DNA from: JAAXGX01 sp965203565
GTDB lineage: Bacteria; Acidobacteriota; Vicinamibacteria; Vicinamibacterales; UBA8438
NCBI GenBank assembly: GCA_965203565.1
Contig: OZ241896.1
Location: 682,001 to 746,000, forward strand
Reading direction: 5' to 3'
DNA: 64,000 nt
Both the position numbers and the translations under genes were made by a program. Of this stretch, positions 9,615 through 17,597 are shown in pieces (the stretch's first letter is position 1; every line of letters starts with the position of its first letter). The notes under the pieces were generated by a model that searched no databases, was not told where the DNA came from, and saw nothing but the letters and a program-made list of their open reading frames with translations.

Positions 9615-9932
9615 TCATGAGCCAGCCGTTTTCACCGCTCTCGAACTGCTCTTGACGAGGGCGTCCATCTCCACGTAGCGCAGCCGATCGCTGCGGGTGC
9701 GGGCCAGCGTGTCGTAGCGCAGCACCAGGACGTCGACCTGCGGCTTCGGCGCAACGCCAGGCGTCTCCAATGCGCCCAGCTTGTCAAGGTGGGAGATCGT
9801 GGCCGAGCGGATGGCGCGCTTCGCAGCGGCCGCGGTGTCGGCGGCGGCGTAGACGCCAGGCAAGCCAGCCACCCACGCGCTGAACGTGCCGTTGCTTTCG
9901 CGCTCGATGATCACCGGGTAACATGTCGTCAT
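9615..9932 (-). CDS. hicB: HicB-family antitoxin
   Basis: This 105-residue protein begins MTTCYPVIIERESNG with the HicB partially degraded RNase-H-like fold (FSAWVAGLPGVYAAADTAAAAKRAI), in which a short strand-turn-strand is followed by an amphipathic helix. HicB neutralises the HicA mRNA interferase and usually represses the operon through a C-terminal DNA-binding segment; here the tail is about 45 residues and no clear ribbon-helix-helix is visible. The ATG at 9932 overlaps the hicA stop by 4 bp (ATGA), which fixes the start and implies translational coupling. A longer upstream reading in this frame runs through hicA and is rejected. It converges on the adhesin, whose stop is 4 bp away. Confidence 0.85.
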   Translation of the reverse strand: MTTCYPVIIERESNGTFSAWVAGLPGVYAAADTAAAAKRAIRSATISHLDKLGALETPGVAPKPQVDVLVLRYDTLARTRSDRLRYVEMDALVKSSSRAVKTAGS

Positions 9933-10114
9933 AATCCCGCCTCCTTCAGGATACGACGAGCAAGTCCAGTGCCGACTTCCTTCTTCGTGTGGACCGACAC
10001 CGTGATGACCTTGCCTGTCTTCAAGTGGACAAGCTGCCGATGGCTTCCCTTGCCGGTTCGTTGTTCGATGAAACCGGCAGCTTTCAGACGGCGAATCAAC
10101 TCGCCCCACGTCAC
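9929..10114 (-). CDS. hicA: HicA-family toxin (mRNA interferase)
   Basis: This 61-residue protein starts at GTG 10114. It has the complete HicA signature: an N-terminal helix (WGELIRRLKAAGF), then GKGSHRQLVH carrying the catalytic histidine, then a VITVSVHTKKEVGTGLARRILKEAG tail. The HicA fold is a double-stranded RNA-binding domain that cleaves translated mRNA. It is first in the pair, 25 bp downstream of the SMP-30-like gene on the same strand, so it could be co-transcribed with it or have its own promoter. The toxin-first order is normal for hicAB. Confidence 0.87.
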   Translation of the reverse strand: MTWGELIRRLKAAGFIEQRTGKGSHRQLVHLKTGKVITVSVHTKKEVGTGLARRILKEAGL

Positions 10115-10139
10115 TTGATCGATTTATTCCGCGCAAGCG

Positions 10140-11117
10140 CTACCGGCGGGTTCCGGGCATGTCGGTCCGCACCCGGTACAGCGTCTTGCCCGCGGTGACG
10201 TACAGCGTCCGGAGGTCCGGACCGCCGAAGGCGCAGTTGGTGATGGTGTCCTCCGGGATCGGGATCAGCTCCAGGAGCTCGCCGTCGGGCGAGAAGACGT
10301 GGACGCCGCACGGCGTGTCGAGCGTCTCGCTCGTGCCCCGCAGGCGGTGCAGGCCGGCCGCCACGTACAGGTTCCCCTCGCTGTCTATCGTCATCCCGTC
10401 GCCGCTGCGCCCCGGATGGAAGTCGTGGAAGACGCGCATGTTGCTGACCGCGCCGTCCTCGGCCAGGTCGTACGCGCGGATCATCCGCGCGCCGCCCGCG
10501 CTCTGGTCGGCCTCGATGACGTACAGCGTGCGGTCGTCGGGCGAGACGACGACGCCGTTCGGCCGGACCACCTCCGGCTCGGTCAGGATCCGCTCCACCG
10601 TCCCGTCCGGGTCGATACGGTAGACGCCGTGGACGCCGGTGCGGTCCGGGCCGTGCCCCGGCTCGGGCCGGTCGGTGAAGTAGATCCGGCCGCGCCCGTC
10701 TATCGTCAGGTCGTTCGGCCGGTGCAGCCGTTTCCCCTCGTACCGGTCGACCAGCACCTCGACCTCGCCCGTCTCCATCGTCGTCCGGGTGATGCGCGGG
10801 TCGGCGGTGACGCCGTCGCCCCCCTCGCAGGCGAGCAGCCGCCACTGGTCGTCGAAGATCAGTCCGTTCGCCCGGTTGCTCGGCTGCCGGAACGTCGCCA
10901 CCTCGCCGTCGGGGAACATCCGGAGGATCCGGTTGTTGGTGATGTCGGTGAAGTAGACCGTGCCGTCCGCATCGACGGTCGGCCCCTCGGTGAACGCGAC
11001 GGCGGCGGCCGCCTCCACTTCGCGAGCGGACGCCGCCGGCTCGGGAGCGCCGGAGCACCCGCTCATGCCGGCGCCAAGCGCCGCCATGAGCGCAACGCCG
11101 ATGGTCCGGACATCCAT
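10140..11117 (-). CDS. SMP-30/gluconolactonase-like beta-propeller lipoprotein
   Basis: From ATG 11117 this is 325 residues. It has a lipoprotein-type signal (MDVRTIGVALMAALGAGMSGCSG) with a cysteine after MSG, suggesting lipid anchoring. The body is an SMP-30/LRE-type six-bladed propeller: FTEGPTVDADGTVYFTDITNNRILR, RPNDLTIDGRGRIYFTD, PNGVVVSPDDRTLYV. These loops carry the conserved Glu, Asn and Asp residues that bind the divalent metal in gluconolactonases and paraoxonase-like lactonases. Substrate cannot be told from sequence; lactone hydrolysis is the family default. A start 7 codons upstream (11138) is possible but makes a worse signal peptide. A 158-bp element lies upstream of its start. 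Confidence 0.82.
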   Translation of the reverse strand: MDVRTIGVALMAALGAGMSGCSGAPEPAASAREVEAAAAVAFTEGPTVDADGTVYFTDITNNRILRMFPDGEVATFRQPSNRANGLIFDDQWRLLACEGGDGVTADPRITRTTMETGEVEVLVDRYEGKRLHRPNDLTIDGRGRIYFTDRPEPGHGPDRTGVHGVYRIDPDGTVERILTEPEVVRPNGVVVSPDDRTLYVIEADQSAGGARMIRAYDLAEDGAVSNMRVFHDFHPGRSGDGMTIDSEGNLYVAAGLHRLRGTSETLDTPCGVHVFSPDGELLELIPIPEDTITNCAFGGPDLRTLYVTAGKTLYRVRTDMPGTRR

Positions 11118-11234
11118 GATGGCTCGTGTTCGCGACAAACCTCACCTCCGCAACGCATGCGCCCGACGCGCGCGACTCGGACTTGACTTGCGCCCATTCT
11201 ACGCCGCCGTCCACCGCTGCGTCATCGCGTTCAG

Positions 11235-11392
11235 CAGCCCGTGGTGGAATCCCGCGGGGCGCCGAGAGCGGCGAGGCGCCCGCCTGACAAGGCGTGAGGA
11301 GGGCGCATATTGGGCATACGCAACCGACGAACAACGCCGTCAGGCGGGATGCATCGCTGCTCGAATGCAGCGGAGACCTCCGCCACGGGCTG
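11235..11392 (+). mobile_element. 158-bp TIR element, copy A
   Basis: This is one of five 158-bp copies. The ends are CAGCCCGTGG and CCACGGGCTG (10-bp perfect inverted repeat), flanked by a TCAG/TCAG 4-bp duplication. Inside, GGGCGCC-11 nt-GGCGCCC can form a hairpin, and a TGA is followed at once by GGAGG and a TTG at 11310. The frame from that TTG runs into the Rrf2 gene, whose own ATG is at 11463, so here the element sits in the leader rather than inside a gene. It carries no transposase, so movement in trans (MITE-like) is inferred. It makes up most of the 324-bp gap between 11139 and 11462; the remaining bases show nothing recognisable. Confidence 0.85.
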
Positions 11393-11462
11393 TCAGGCGT
11401 TGATGCCGGGAACCTTGCGATCTAGAATGGCGGTCGGAACCCCCGTCCGCGGCGAGGGGCTG

Positions 11463-11942
11463 ATGCTGCGACTGTCGAAGAAGACCGACTACGCCCTGAT
11501 CGCGCTCAAGGACTTGGCGTCGAATCGGCGCGGCGCGGCGTCGAGCGCGCGCGAGATCGCGGCGCGGTACAACGTTCCGGTGGAGTTGATGGCCAAGGTC
11601 CTGCAGCGGCTGGCGCGGCATGGGCTGCTCGCATCGCTGCAGGGAACGCGCGGCGGGTACCGTCTGGCCCGCTCCCCGGCGCAGATCTCGGTGGCGGACG
11701 TCATCGAGGCGATAGACGGCCCGGTGGCGGTGACCGCCTGCTCGGACGTGGACGAAAGCTGCTGCCAGTACTCGACGTGCAACGTCCGGAACCCGCTCTG
11801 GCGGCTGCAGGACCGGATCGAGCGGACGCTCGCCGAGTTCACGATTGCGGAGCTGGCGCGCGCCGACGCGCCGGCGCCGCTCCCGCCGGCGGCCCGCGGC
11901 GCCTCCCGGCCTCGCCCGGAGACCGCCGCGGCCCCCGGCTGA
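11463..11942 (+). CDS. Rrf2/IscR-family transcriptional regulator
   Basis: This 159-residue protein has an N-terminal winged helix (MLRLSKKTDYALIALKDLA, GTRGGYRLAR) followed by the Rrf2 dimerisation helix and a Cys-rich loop (ACSDVDESCCQYSTCNV). IscR and relatives bind a [2Fe-2S] cluster with three such cysteines, so an iron-sulfur or redox-sensing repressor is likely. The start at 11463 has GAGGGG 4 bp upstream. A longer frame from the element's TTG at 11310 adds 51 residues unrelated to Rrf2 proteins. The next gene is an A-type Fe-S carrier, which fits a small Fe-S homeostasis pair. The C-terminus is an Ala/Pro/Arg-rich tail beyond the normal family end. Confidence 0.85.
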   Translation: MLRLSKKTDYALIALKDLASNRRGAASSAREIAARYNVPVELMAKVLQRLARHGLLASLQGTRGGYRLARSPAQISVADVIEAIDGPVAVTACSDVDESCCQYSTCNVRNPLWRLQDRIERTLAEFTIAELARADAPAPLPPAARGASRPRPETAAAPG

Positions 11943-12070
11943 CGCGCCGCGCCGAACCGCGGAGCGGCGCCGCCCGCGTCGGCCGGCTCCGCGAGCTGTC
12001 GCCGGCGCGCCGCGCATCCTGACGCCGCGGCCGGCCGGATAGGGTACACTGGCCCGGCAAGCGCGCACCG

Positions 12071-12394
12071 ATGATCGAGATCACGCCGGCGGCGGCGCGG
12101 AGAATCCGTGAGGCGATGGCCCGGGAAGGCGCCGAGGGCGGTCTCCGCGTCGGCGTCAAGGCGGGCGGCTGCTCGGGCCTGAGCTACGTCTTCAGGTGGG
12201 AGGCCGCTCCGAAGCCCGAGGACGAGACCTTCGAGAGTCCCGACGGTACGCGGATCTTCGTGGACAGGAAAAGCTACCGGTACCTCGACGGCACGGTTCT
12301 CGACTGCGACGCCAACATGCTGGGCCAGTCGCTGATTTTTCGCAACCCGAACGCGAAGAGCGCGTGCGGTTGCGGCCTGTCGTTCCAGGTCTAG
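12071..12394 (+). CDS. A-type iron-sulfur cluster carrier (HesB/IscA/SufA/ErpA family)
   Basis: This 107-residue protein shows the three invariant cysteines of A-type carriers: C34 in AGGCSGLSY, and C99 and C101 in the terminal CGCGLSFQV. Length and fold match IscA/SufA/ErpA, which hold and pass [2Fe-2S] or [4Fe-4S] clusters to apoproteins. Sequence alone does not separate the subtypes, so no symbol is given. It lies 128 bp after the Rrf2 regulator on the same strand, a frequent pairing. The start ATG 12071 begins the conserved MIEITPAAARRI. No strong Shine-Dalgarno is visible. Confidence 0.92.
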   Translation: MIEITPAAARRIREAMAREGAEGGLRVGVKAGGCSGLSYVFRWEAAPKPEDETFESPDGTRIFVDRKSYRYLDGTVLDCDANMLGQSLIFRNPNAKSACGCGLSFQV

Positions 12395-12466
12395 CCTGTC
12401 TGGCCTGGTCCCCGGCTCCGACCCGCGCGCCGCCGGATGCGGCGTGCGTCTCTACTCTGGCGAACG

Positions 12467-14005
12467 ATGGCGTCTCCCGATCCCGGCTCGCGGTCCAACC
12501 GCCCCCTGGTGATCGTGTCGAACCGGGAGCCGTACCAGCACGTCCGGCTGGAGGACGGAACGGTGGGGTGGTCGCCCACCACGGGCGGAGTGGCCGTGGC
12601 CCTCGACGCCCTGATGCGCGAGCGGGGCGGCATCTGGATCGCGCACGGGTCGGGCGACGCCGACCGCGACGTGGTCGATGCGCACGACCGGGTGGTGGTC
12701 CCGCCCGACAAGCCGTCGTACCCGCTGCGGCGGATCTGGCTGACGCCGGACGAGCAGCGCCGCTACTACGACGGGTTCGCCAACGAAGGCCTCTGGCCGC
12801 TCTGCCACGAGGCCCACGTCCGGCCGGTCTTCCGCGCCCGCGACTGGGCCGACTACCGGAAGGTCAACCGGCGGTTCGCGGCCGTGATCGAGGATGAGCT
12901 GCCTGACGACGCCGCGCCGGTCTTCGTCCAGGACTACCACCTCGCCCTGGTGGCGCCCGTGCTGCGCGCCCGCCGGCCGCGCGTCAAGACCGCGCTCTTC
13001 TGGCACATTCCCTGGCCGAGCGCGGACCGGCTCCGGATCTGCCCTTGGCGGAAGGAGCTACTGGCCGGGCTGCTCGCCAACGACCTGCTCGCATTCCAGC
13101 TCGGGCGCGACCGGCGCAACTTCCTCGCCGCCGCGCGCGACGAGCTCGGCGCCGACGTCACGCGCGGCAGCGTGCGGCTGGGAGACCGGGTCACGGCGGT
13201 GGCGGCCGCGCCGATCGGGATCGACTTCGATCGGATCCAGACGATAGCCGGCGACCCCTCGACGGCGGCCGACTCCCGGCGCCTCGCCGGTGAACTCCGG
13301 ATCGAGACGCCGATCGTCGGCGTAGGCGTGGACCGGCTCGACTACACCAAGGGGATTCCCGAGCGGCTGGAGGCGCTCGACCTGCTCCTGACGCGGCGCC
13401 CCGATCTGCAGGGACGGTTGACGTTCGTGCAGATCGGCGTGCCGTCGCGTTCGACGATCGACAGCTACGCGGCGACCGAGGCGGAGATCGATCGGAAGGT
13501 CGCGGAGATCAACCGCCGGCGGCCGGCGGCCGGCGGGCCGGTCCGGTACCGGAAGTCGGCGCTCCGGATCAAGCGTCTGGTCGCGCTGTTCCGTCTGGCC
13601 GACTTCTGCATCGTCAGCTCGCTCCACGACGGGATGAACCTGGTCGCCAAGGAGTTCGTCGCGGCGCGCGACGATTGCGGCGGCGTGCTGGTGCTGAGCG
13701 AGATGGCGGGAGCGGCCCAGGAGCTCCAGGACGCGCTGGCGATCAATCCGTACGACGTCGAAGGGTTCGCGCAGGCGATAGAGCACGCCATCGACATGCC
13801 GGCCGACGAGCGGCGGCGGCGGATGCGGGCGCTCCGGCGCGTCGTGGCCGGCCGGAACGTCTTCAGCTGGGCGTCCGACATCCTCGAGGAGCTCGACGGC
13901 CTCGACCCGGCCGCGCTGCCGCCGGCACCCGGCCGGACGACGTTCGACCGCCGCCGCGCCGCCGCCCTCCGCGCGCGCCTCCCTGCCGAAGGCAGGGCGT
14001 CCTGA
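12467..14005 (+). CDS. otsA: Trehalose-6-phosphate synthase (GT20)
   Basis: From ATG 12467 this is 512 residues of GT-B-fold OtsA, which joins UDP- or GDP-glucose to glucose-6-phosphate to make trehalose-6-phosphate. Motifs in order: NREPY near the N-terminus, the GGVAVALDAL nucleotide loop, WIAHGSGD, the VQDYHLAL active-site loop, HIPWPSADRLRICPWR, GVDRLDYTKGIPERLEA (the Arg and Lys that hold the donor phosphates), and SLHDGMNLVAKEF (Asp and Glu contacting the donor). ATG 12437 is an alternative start adding ten poor residues. No OtsB phosphatase is fused or adjacent. Trehalose suggests osmotic or desiccation protection. Confidence 0.93.
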   Translation: MASPDPGSRSNRPLVIVSNREPYQHVRLEDGTVGWSPTTGGVAVALDALMRERGGIWIAHGSGDADRDVVDAHDRVVVPPDKPSYPLRRIWLTPDEQRRYYDGFANEGLWPLCHEAHVRPVFRARDWADYRKVNRRFAAVIEDELPDDAAPVFVQDYHLALVAPVLRARRPRVKTALFWHIPWPSADRLRICPWRKELLAGLLANDLLAFQLGRDRRNFLAAARDELGADVTRGSVRLGDRVTAVAAAPIGIDFDRIQTIAGDPSTAADSRRLAGELRIETPIVGVGVDRLDYTKGIPERLEALDLLLTRRPDLQGRLTFVQIGVPSRSTIDSYAATEAEIDRKVAEINRRRPAAGGPVRYRKSALRIKRLVALFRLADFCIVSSLHDGMNLVAKEFVAARDDCGGVLVLSEMAGAAQELQDALAINPYDVEGFAQAIEHAIDMPADERRRRMRALRRVVAGRNVFSWASDILEELDGLDPAALPPAPGRTTFDRRRAAALRARLPAEGRAS

Positions 14006-14006
14006 C

Positions 14007-14528
14007 GTGCCGGACTCGCCGCCGATGTCACTGATGCCTTTCGTGCGCGGCGCCCTGCGGCACAGCATGCGGGCGTACTACCTGCCGCTGGCGGCCGGAC
14101 TGGCGCTGGCGGCGAGCGCCTTCATGCCGTGGATGCTGATGGGCGAGTCGCGCTTCGGCGGCGTGCCGAACGCGGCGGCGCTCTGGGTGCTCGGACTCGG
14201 GCTGCTGGCGGCGGTCCTCGCGGCGCTCAGCGTCGTCACCCGCAAGAACTCGCGGCATCCGTTGCTGCTGGTCGGCCTGGCGGCGTTCGCCGTCCTGCTG
14301 GTGGGCGAGCAGCTCATGGAGCGCTCGGCGACCCAGACGGCATGGGCCCGCGCCCAGGCGCGCGCCATCGTGGTGGGCGCGCCGGCCGTCGAGACGCCGA
14401 CGCCGGCGCTGGCGCCGGGGGCCTGGCTCGGTCTGTCCGCGGCCGGCGTGATCACGGCGTTCGGCCTGACCATCGTCGTCCGCCGCGTGGCGAGCCCGTA
14501 CGCCGAGCCGGAAGACGACGATGCCTGA
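14007..14528 (+). CDS. Small membrane protein of unknown function
   Basis: I do not recognise this 173-residue protein. It has four likely transmembrane segments: YLPLAAGLALAASAFMPWML, ALWVLGLGLLAAVLAALSVV, LLLVGLAAFAVLLVGEQLM and AWLGLSAAGVITAFGLTIVV. A long extracytoplasmic loop lies between the last two, and the C-terminus is acidic. It may start at GTG 14007, 1 bp after otsA, or at ATG 14025. It overlaps mqnD by 8 bp, so it is probably co-transcribed with otsA and mqnD, but the context does not give a function. Confidence 0.7.
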   Translation: MPDSPPMSLMPFVRGALRHSMRAYYLPLAAGLALAASAFMPWMLMGESRFGGVPNAAALWVLGLGLLAAVLAALSVVTRKNSRHPLLLVGLAAFAVLLVGEQLMERSATQTAWARAQARAIVVGAPAVETPTPALAPGAWLGLSAAGVITAFGLTIVVRRVASPYAEPEDDDA

Positions 14529-15372
14529 CGCCGCTCCGCCGCCGGCCCGGATCACCGTGGCGCACAGCCCGGACTCCGACGACGCCTTCATGTTCTACGG
14601 CTTCGCCTGCGGCGCAGTCGCCTCCGGCCGGTTCGCGATCGAGCAGGTGCTGGCCGACATCGAGACGCTGAACCGGGCCGCGTTCGAGGGGAAGTACGAG
14701 GTGACGGCGGTCTCGTTCCACGCCTACGCGCACCTGCGCGACCGGTACGCCCTGCTCCCGCACGGCGCCAGCATGGGCGACCGGTACGGGCCGATCGTCG
14801 TGACCCGGGCCGACGGCCCGGCGTCGCTCGACGGCGTGACGGTGGCGATTCCGGGCGAGCTGACCACGGCGCATCTCGCGCTGCAACTGTTCCATCCCGG
14901 CGTGGCGTGGCGCGCCATGCCGTTCGACGCGATCCAGCCGGCGGTCGTGGACGGGACGGTGGAGGCGGGGTTGCTGATCCACGAGGGACAGCTCACGTAC
15001 GGCGACGACGGGCTGCGCCTTCTGGTCGACCTCGGCGTCTGGTGGGCCGACCGGACCGGCGGCCTCCCGCTCCCGCTCGGGTGCAACGTGATCCGGCGCG
15101 ACCTCGGCCGCGACGCCATGCTCGAGGTGTCGCGGCTGCTCCACGCCAGCATCGCCCACGCCCTCGGCCACCGGGACGACGCGATCGCGTACGCGCTCGA
15201 CTTCGGGCGCGGCCTCGACGCGCAGCGCACCGACCGGTTCGTCGGGATGTACGTGAACGAGCTGACGCTCGACTACGGCCCGCGCGGCCGCGCCGCCGCC
15301 GAGCGCCTGTTCGCCGACGCCTGGGACCGGCGCCTGATCCCCCGGCCGGTCCCGGTCGAGTTCGTCGAGTAG
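14521..15372 (+). CDS. mqnD: 1,4-dihydroxy-6-naphthoate synthase (futalosine menaquinone pathway)
   Basis: This 283-residue protein has the MqnA/MqnD periplasmic-binding-protein-like fold. HSPDSDDAFMFYGF matches the MqnD substrate loop, and VSFHAYAHLRDRYALLPHGASMGDRYGPIVV and VDGTVEAGLLIHEGQLTY match further conserved blocks including the catalytic-region histidine. MqnD converts cyclic dehypoxanthinyl futalosine to 1,4-dihydroxy-6-naphthoate. Its presence implies menaquinone synthesis by the futalosine route rather than MenA-F. No other mqn gene is in the window. The ATG at 14521 overlaps the upstream membrane-protein gene by 8 bp. Confidence 0.9.
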   Translation: MPDAAPPPARITVAHSPDSDDAFMFYGFACGAVASGRFAIEQVLADIETLNRAAFEGKYEVTAVSFHAYAHLRDRYALLPHGASMGDRYGPIVVTRADGPASLDGVTVAIPGELTTAHLALQLFHPGVAWRAMPFDAIQPAVVDGTVEAGLLIHEGQLTYGDDGLRLLVDLGVWWADRTGGLPLPLGCNVIRRDLGRDAMLEVSRLLHASIAHALGHRDDAIAYALDFGRGLDAQRTDRFVGMYVNELTLDYGPRGRAAAERLFADAWDRRLIPRPVPVEFVE

Positions 15373-15374
15373 CC

Positions 15375-15392
15375 GCGGGCCGGCCGGCCCGC
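15375..15392. terminator. Palindromic hairpin between convergent genes
   Basis: GCGGGCC-GGCC-GGCCCGC forms a perfect 7-bp stem just after the mqnD stop and before the end of the opposing hydrolase gene. It has no U tract, so it is at best a stem-loop that helps termination or RNA stability in both directions. Confidence 0.4.
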
Positions 15393-15463
15393 CGCCGCGT
15401 TCCGGGTGGATGCAGCGCGCGATTCAGCGACCGTCCCCGCTGCGCCGGCGCCCGTATCCGCGT

Positions 15464-17542
15464 TCAGCGCAGCACGTCGCTCGCTTCGGCTTCCCGGACG
15501 TACCGCTCGGCGTCCTCTTCAAGCAGGAACCGCTCCCGCACGAGGTCGGCCGTCGCTCGCCGGACCGCCTCCACGTACCCGGCGTGGTCGCCGTACCGCT
15601 CTTCGAGCGACGGCCGGGGGTCGCCCGCCGCCTCGCGCTCCGCCCGGGTCCGGGCGAACGGCAGGAACGAGCCGGTCAGGCCGCAGAGGTTCCCCGCGCG
15701 CCGGCCCTCCGCCCGCACGTTCCATCCCAGGTTGGTGCCGAGCGGGACGCGCACCTCCAGCGGCCGGACGCCGGCGTGGTTGAGCCCGTCCGCATCGGCC
15801 GAGGGGACCAGCACGGCGTAGGCGGGTCCGATGCCGGGCGGCAGCCGCGTCAGGTAGCCGCCGGTCGAGCCGAACCCGGGCCCGAAGTCGAGCAGCGACA
15901 CCCCGCTGAGGTCCTGCACCATCCCCGCGCCGGGAATCCGCGGGAACCGCTCCACGTACTCGTCGAGCGGGACCAGCGTGCCGTCCTCCACCCGCGGATA
16001 CCGGCTCGGCGGCGGCTCCACGCCGCGGTCAGCCCAGGCGTCGAGCGCCGTCAGCAGGGCGCGGTGCGTCGGGCCGTGGTAGTTCGGGTTGGTCGGATGG
16101 GCGCACAGGTCGTCCGTTCCGGGCACTTCCGCGGTCGGATCGCCGCCGCTGTGCTGGAAGTTCGAGAACAGGTACAACCGCACGTTGTCCGGCACGAACA
16201 CCGGCCGCCCGAGGCCGTCGTGCACGTTCAGCGACGCCTTCATCGTGTAGAACTCGTTCTCGCTGTCGGTCTGGATCACCACCGGATCGGTCGCCGGCCG
16301 CTTCAGGATCCCGTCGCGGATCCCGGAGAGCGGGTCGGTGACCACCGCGTACTGCATCGGCGGGTACGACGTCGACAGGAAGTGGCGCCGGTCGTCCTGC
16401 CGCGAGTAGGTGTTCGGGTCGGCGAACGCCACGTTGGCGAACAGCCGGTGCGACCCGGGGATGTGAACGTTGACGGCGTCGAACACCCGCCGGTGCGCCT
16501 CGTCCTCGTTGAACCCGAGATAGAGGAAGTCGCGCAGGTACATCCCGGTGGAGGAAGAGCCGGAGGCGTACGCGCGCCGGACGGCGACCTCGCCGGTCTC
16601 CAGCGCCAGCGGGTTGGGCGTCCCGTCGTCGTCGCGAGCGGCGTAGCGCAGGAACGACGCCAGGTCGCGGGTGACGGCGTAGCCGAGCCCCATCACCATC
16701 GGCTCCCGGGCCGGGTAGATCAGCTCGTACAGCCGGTCGGCCCGGAACCCCTCGAACAGGCAGACGTCGGTCTCCGACGGCTCCAGGCTGTCCGGTCCCA
16801 GCGGGCAGCGCCCGAACGCCCAGGCGTCGGCCGGGATCGGGACGCCGGGGCCGGTCAGCGTCTCCCGGACGGTGAGCGACGCGGCGGCCGGATCGAGGCC
16901 GGCGGCGGGGTACGGCCGGAACCGCGCGCTGCCCTTGAGCGGCAGGGTGAACGCGCCCTCCGCCGGAATCGACCGATCCGAGAACTCGACCCGGACCGGC
17001 GCAGCGATCGGGCGCCCGTCGGGGCCGGCCGCCACCGGTAGCTGCGGGAAGAGGAGGCCGTCCCCCGCGGCGACGTCGCCCTGCCAGCCGGCGTCCACCA
17101 CGGTGTACCCGAGCCGCATCAGGAACCCGTCGCCGGCATGCTCGGCCGTGAGCGGGTCGTTGCTCGGCGGGACGTGGTGCCAGCGCAGCCCGCTTTCGAG
17201 CTTCCGCCCCCGGTTGTTGACGCCGTAGAAGACCTTGCCGTTGCCGCGGCGCATCTCCACCGGCTTGAGGATGAAGAACGTCGTGCTGAACTCGACCAGG
17301 CCGCGGGCGTTGCGCGGCGCGCGGTCGAGGTTCACGATGACGGCGTTGAGCGGATCGTCCGGGTCGACCTCCATGTGCGCCATGCCGTCGAGCCGTTCGT
17401 ACGGGCCGACCTCCCCGAACTCCATCCCGCCGGCGAAGGCGCGCCGCTGCTCGACGACGAACCGCACCACGCGCGCCTCGGCCAGCGGCGCGCACAGGGC
17501 GGCCAGCAGACACCCCGCGCCAATCGTCTTCACGCGCCCCAT
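15464..17542 (-). CDS. Secreted alpha/beta hydrolase domain protein (large, PF20091-like)
   Basis: From ATG 17542 this is 692 residues. This start is preferred because GAGGAGG lies 7 bp upstream; the ATG at 17548 is too close to it. A Sec signal (VKTIGAGCLLAALCAPLAEA) is followed by the long alpha/beta-hydrolase form common in Acidobacteria and actinobacteria: YGVNNRGRK, MRLGYTVVDAGWQGDV, then SGSSSTGMYLRDFLYLGFNEDE with a likely nucleophile serine, and later GSHRLFANVAFADPNTYSRQD. Catalytic Asp and His cannot be assigned with certainty. The substrate is unknown; esterase activity is the family guess. It is convergent with mqnD and divergent from the phosphatidyltransferase. Confidence 0.8.
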   Translation of the reverse strand: MGRVKTIGAGCLLAALCAPLAEARVVRFVVEQRRAFAGGMEFGEVGPYERLDGMAHMEVDPDDPLNAVIVNLDRAPRNARGLVEFSTTFFILKPVEMRRGNGKVFYGVNNRGRKLESGLRWHHVPPSNDPLTAEHAGDGFLMRLGYTVVDAGWQGDVAAGDGLLFPQLPVAAGPDGRPIAAPVRVEFSDRSIPAEGAFTLPLKGSARFRPYPAAGLDPAAASLTVRETLTGPGVPIPADAWAFGRCPLGPDSLEPSETDVCLFEGFRADRLYELIYPAREPMVMGLGYAVTRDLASFLRYAARDDDGTPNPLALETGEVAVRRAYASGSSSTGMYLRDFLYLGFNEDEAHRRVFDAVNVHIPGSHRLFANVAFADPNTYSRQDDRRHFLSTSYPPMQYAVVTDPLSGIRDGILKRPATDPVVIQTDSENEFYTMKASLNVHDGLGRPVFVPDNVRLYLFSNFQHSGGDPTAEVPGTDDLCAHPTNPNYHGPTHRALLTALDAWADRGVEPPPSRYPRVEDGTLVPLDEYVERFPRIPGAGMVQDLSGVSLLDFGPGFGSTGGYLTRLPPGIGPAYAVLVPSADADGLNHAGVRPLEVRVPLGTNLGWNVRAEGRRAGNLCGLTGSFLPFARTRAEREAAGDPRPSLEERYGDHAGYVEAVRRATADLVRERFLLEEDAERYVREAEASDVLR

Positions 17543-17557
17543 CGGCATGCCTCCTCG

Positions 17558-17588
17558 TTGCGAGTATCGCACGAACTCGTTGGATAAT
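17558..17588 (+). promoter_or_regulatory. Possible promoter for the phosphatidyltransferase operon
   Basis: TTGCGA (17558-17563) and GATAAT (17583-17588) lie 19 bp apart, just before the GTG at 17598. The spacing is long and the -35 weak, so this is tentative. The very short leader would be nearly leaderless. Confidence 0.25.
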
Positions 17589-17597
17589 GGATCCGGA

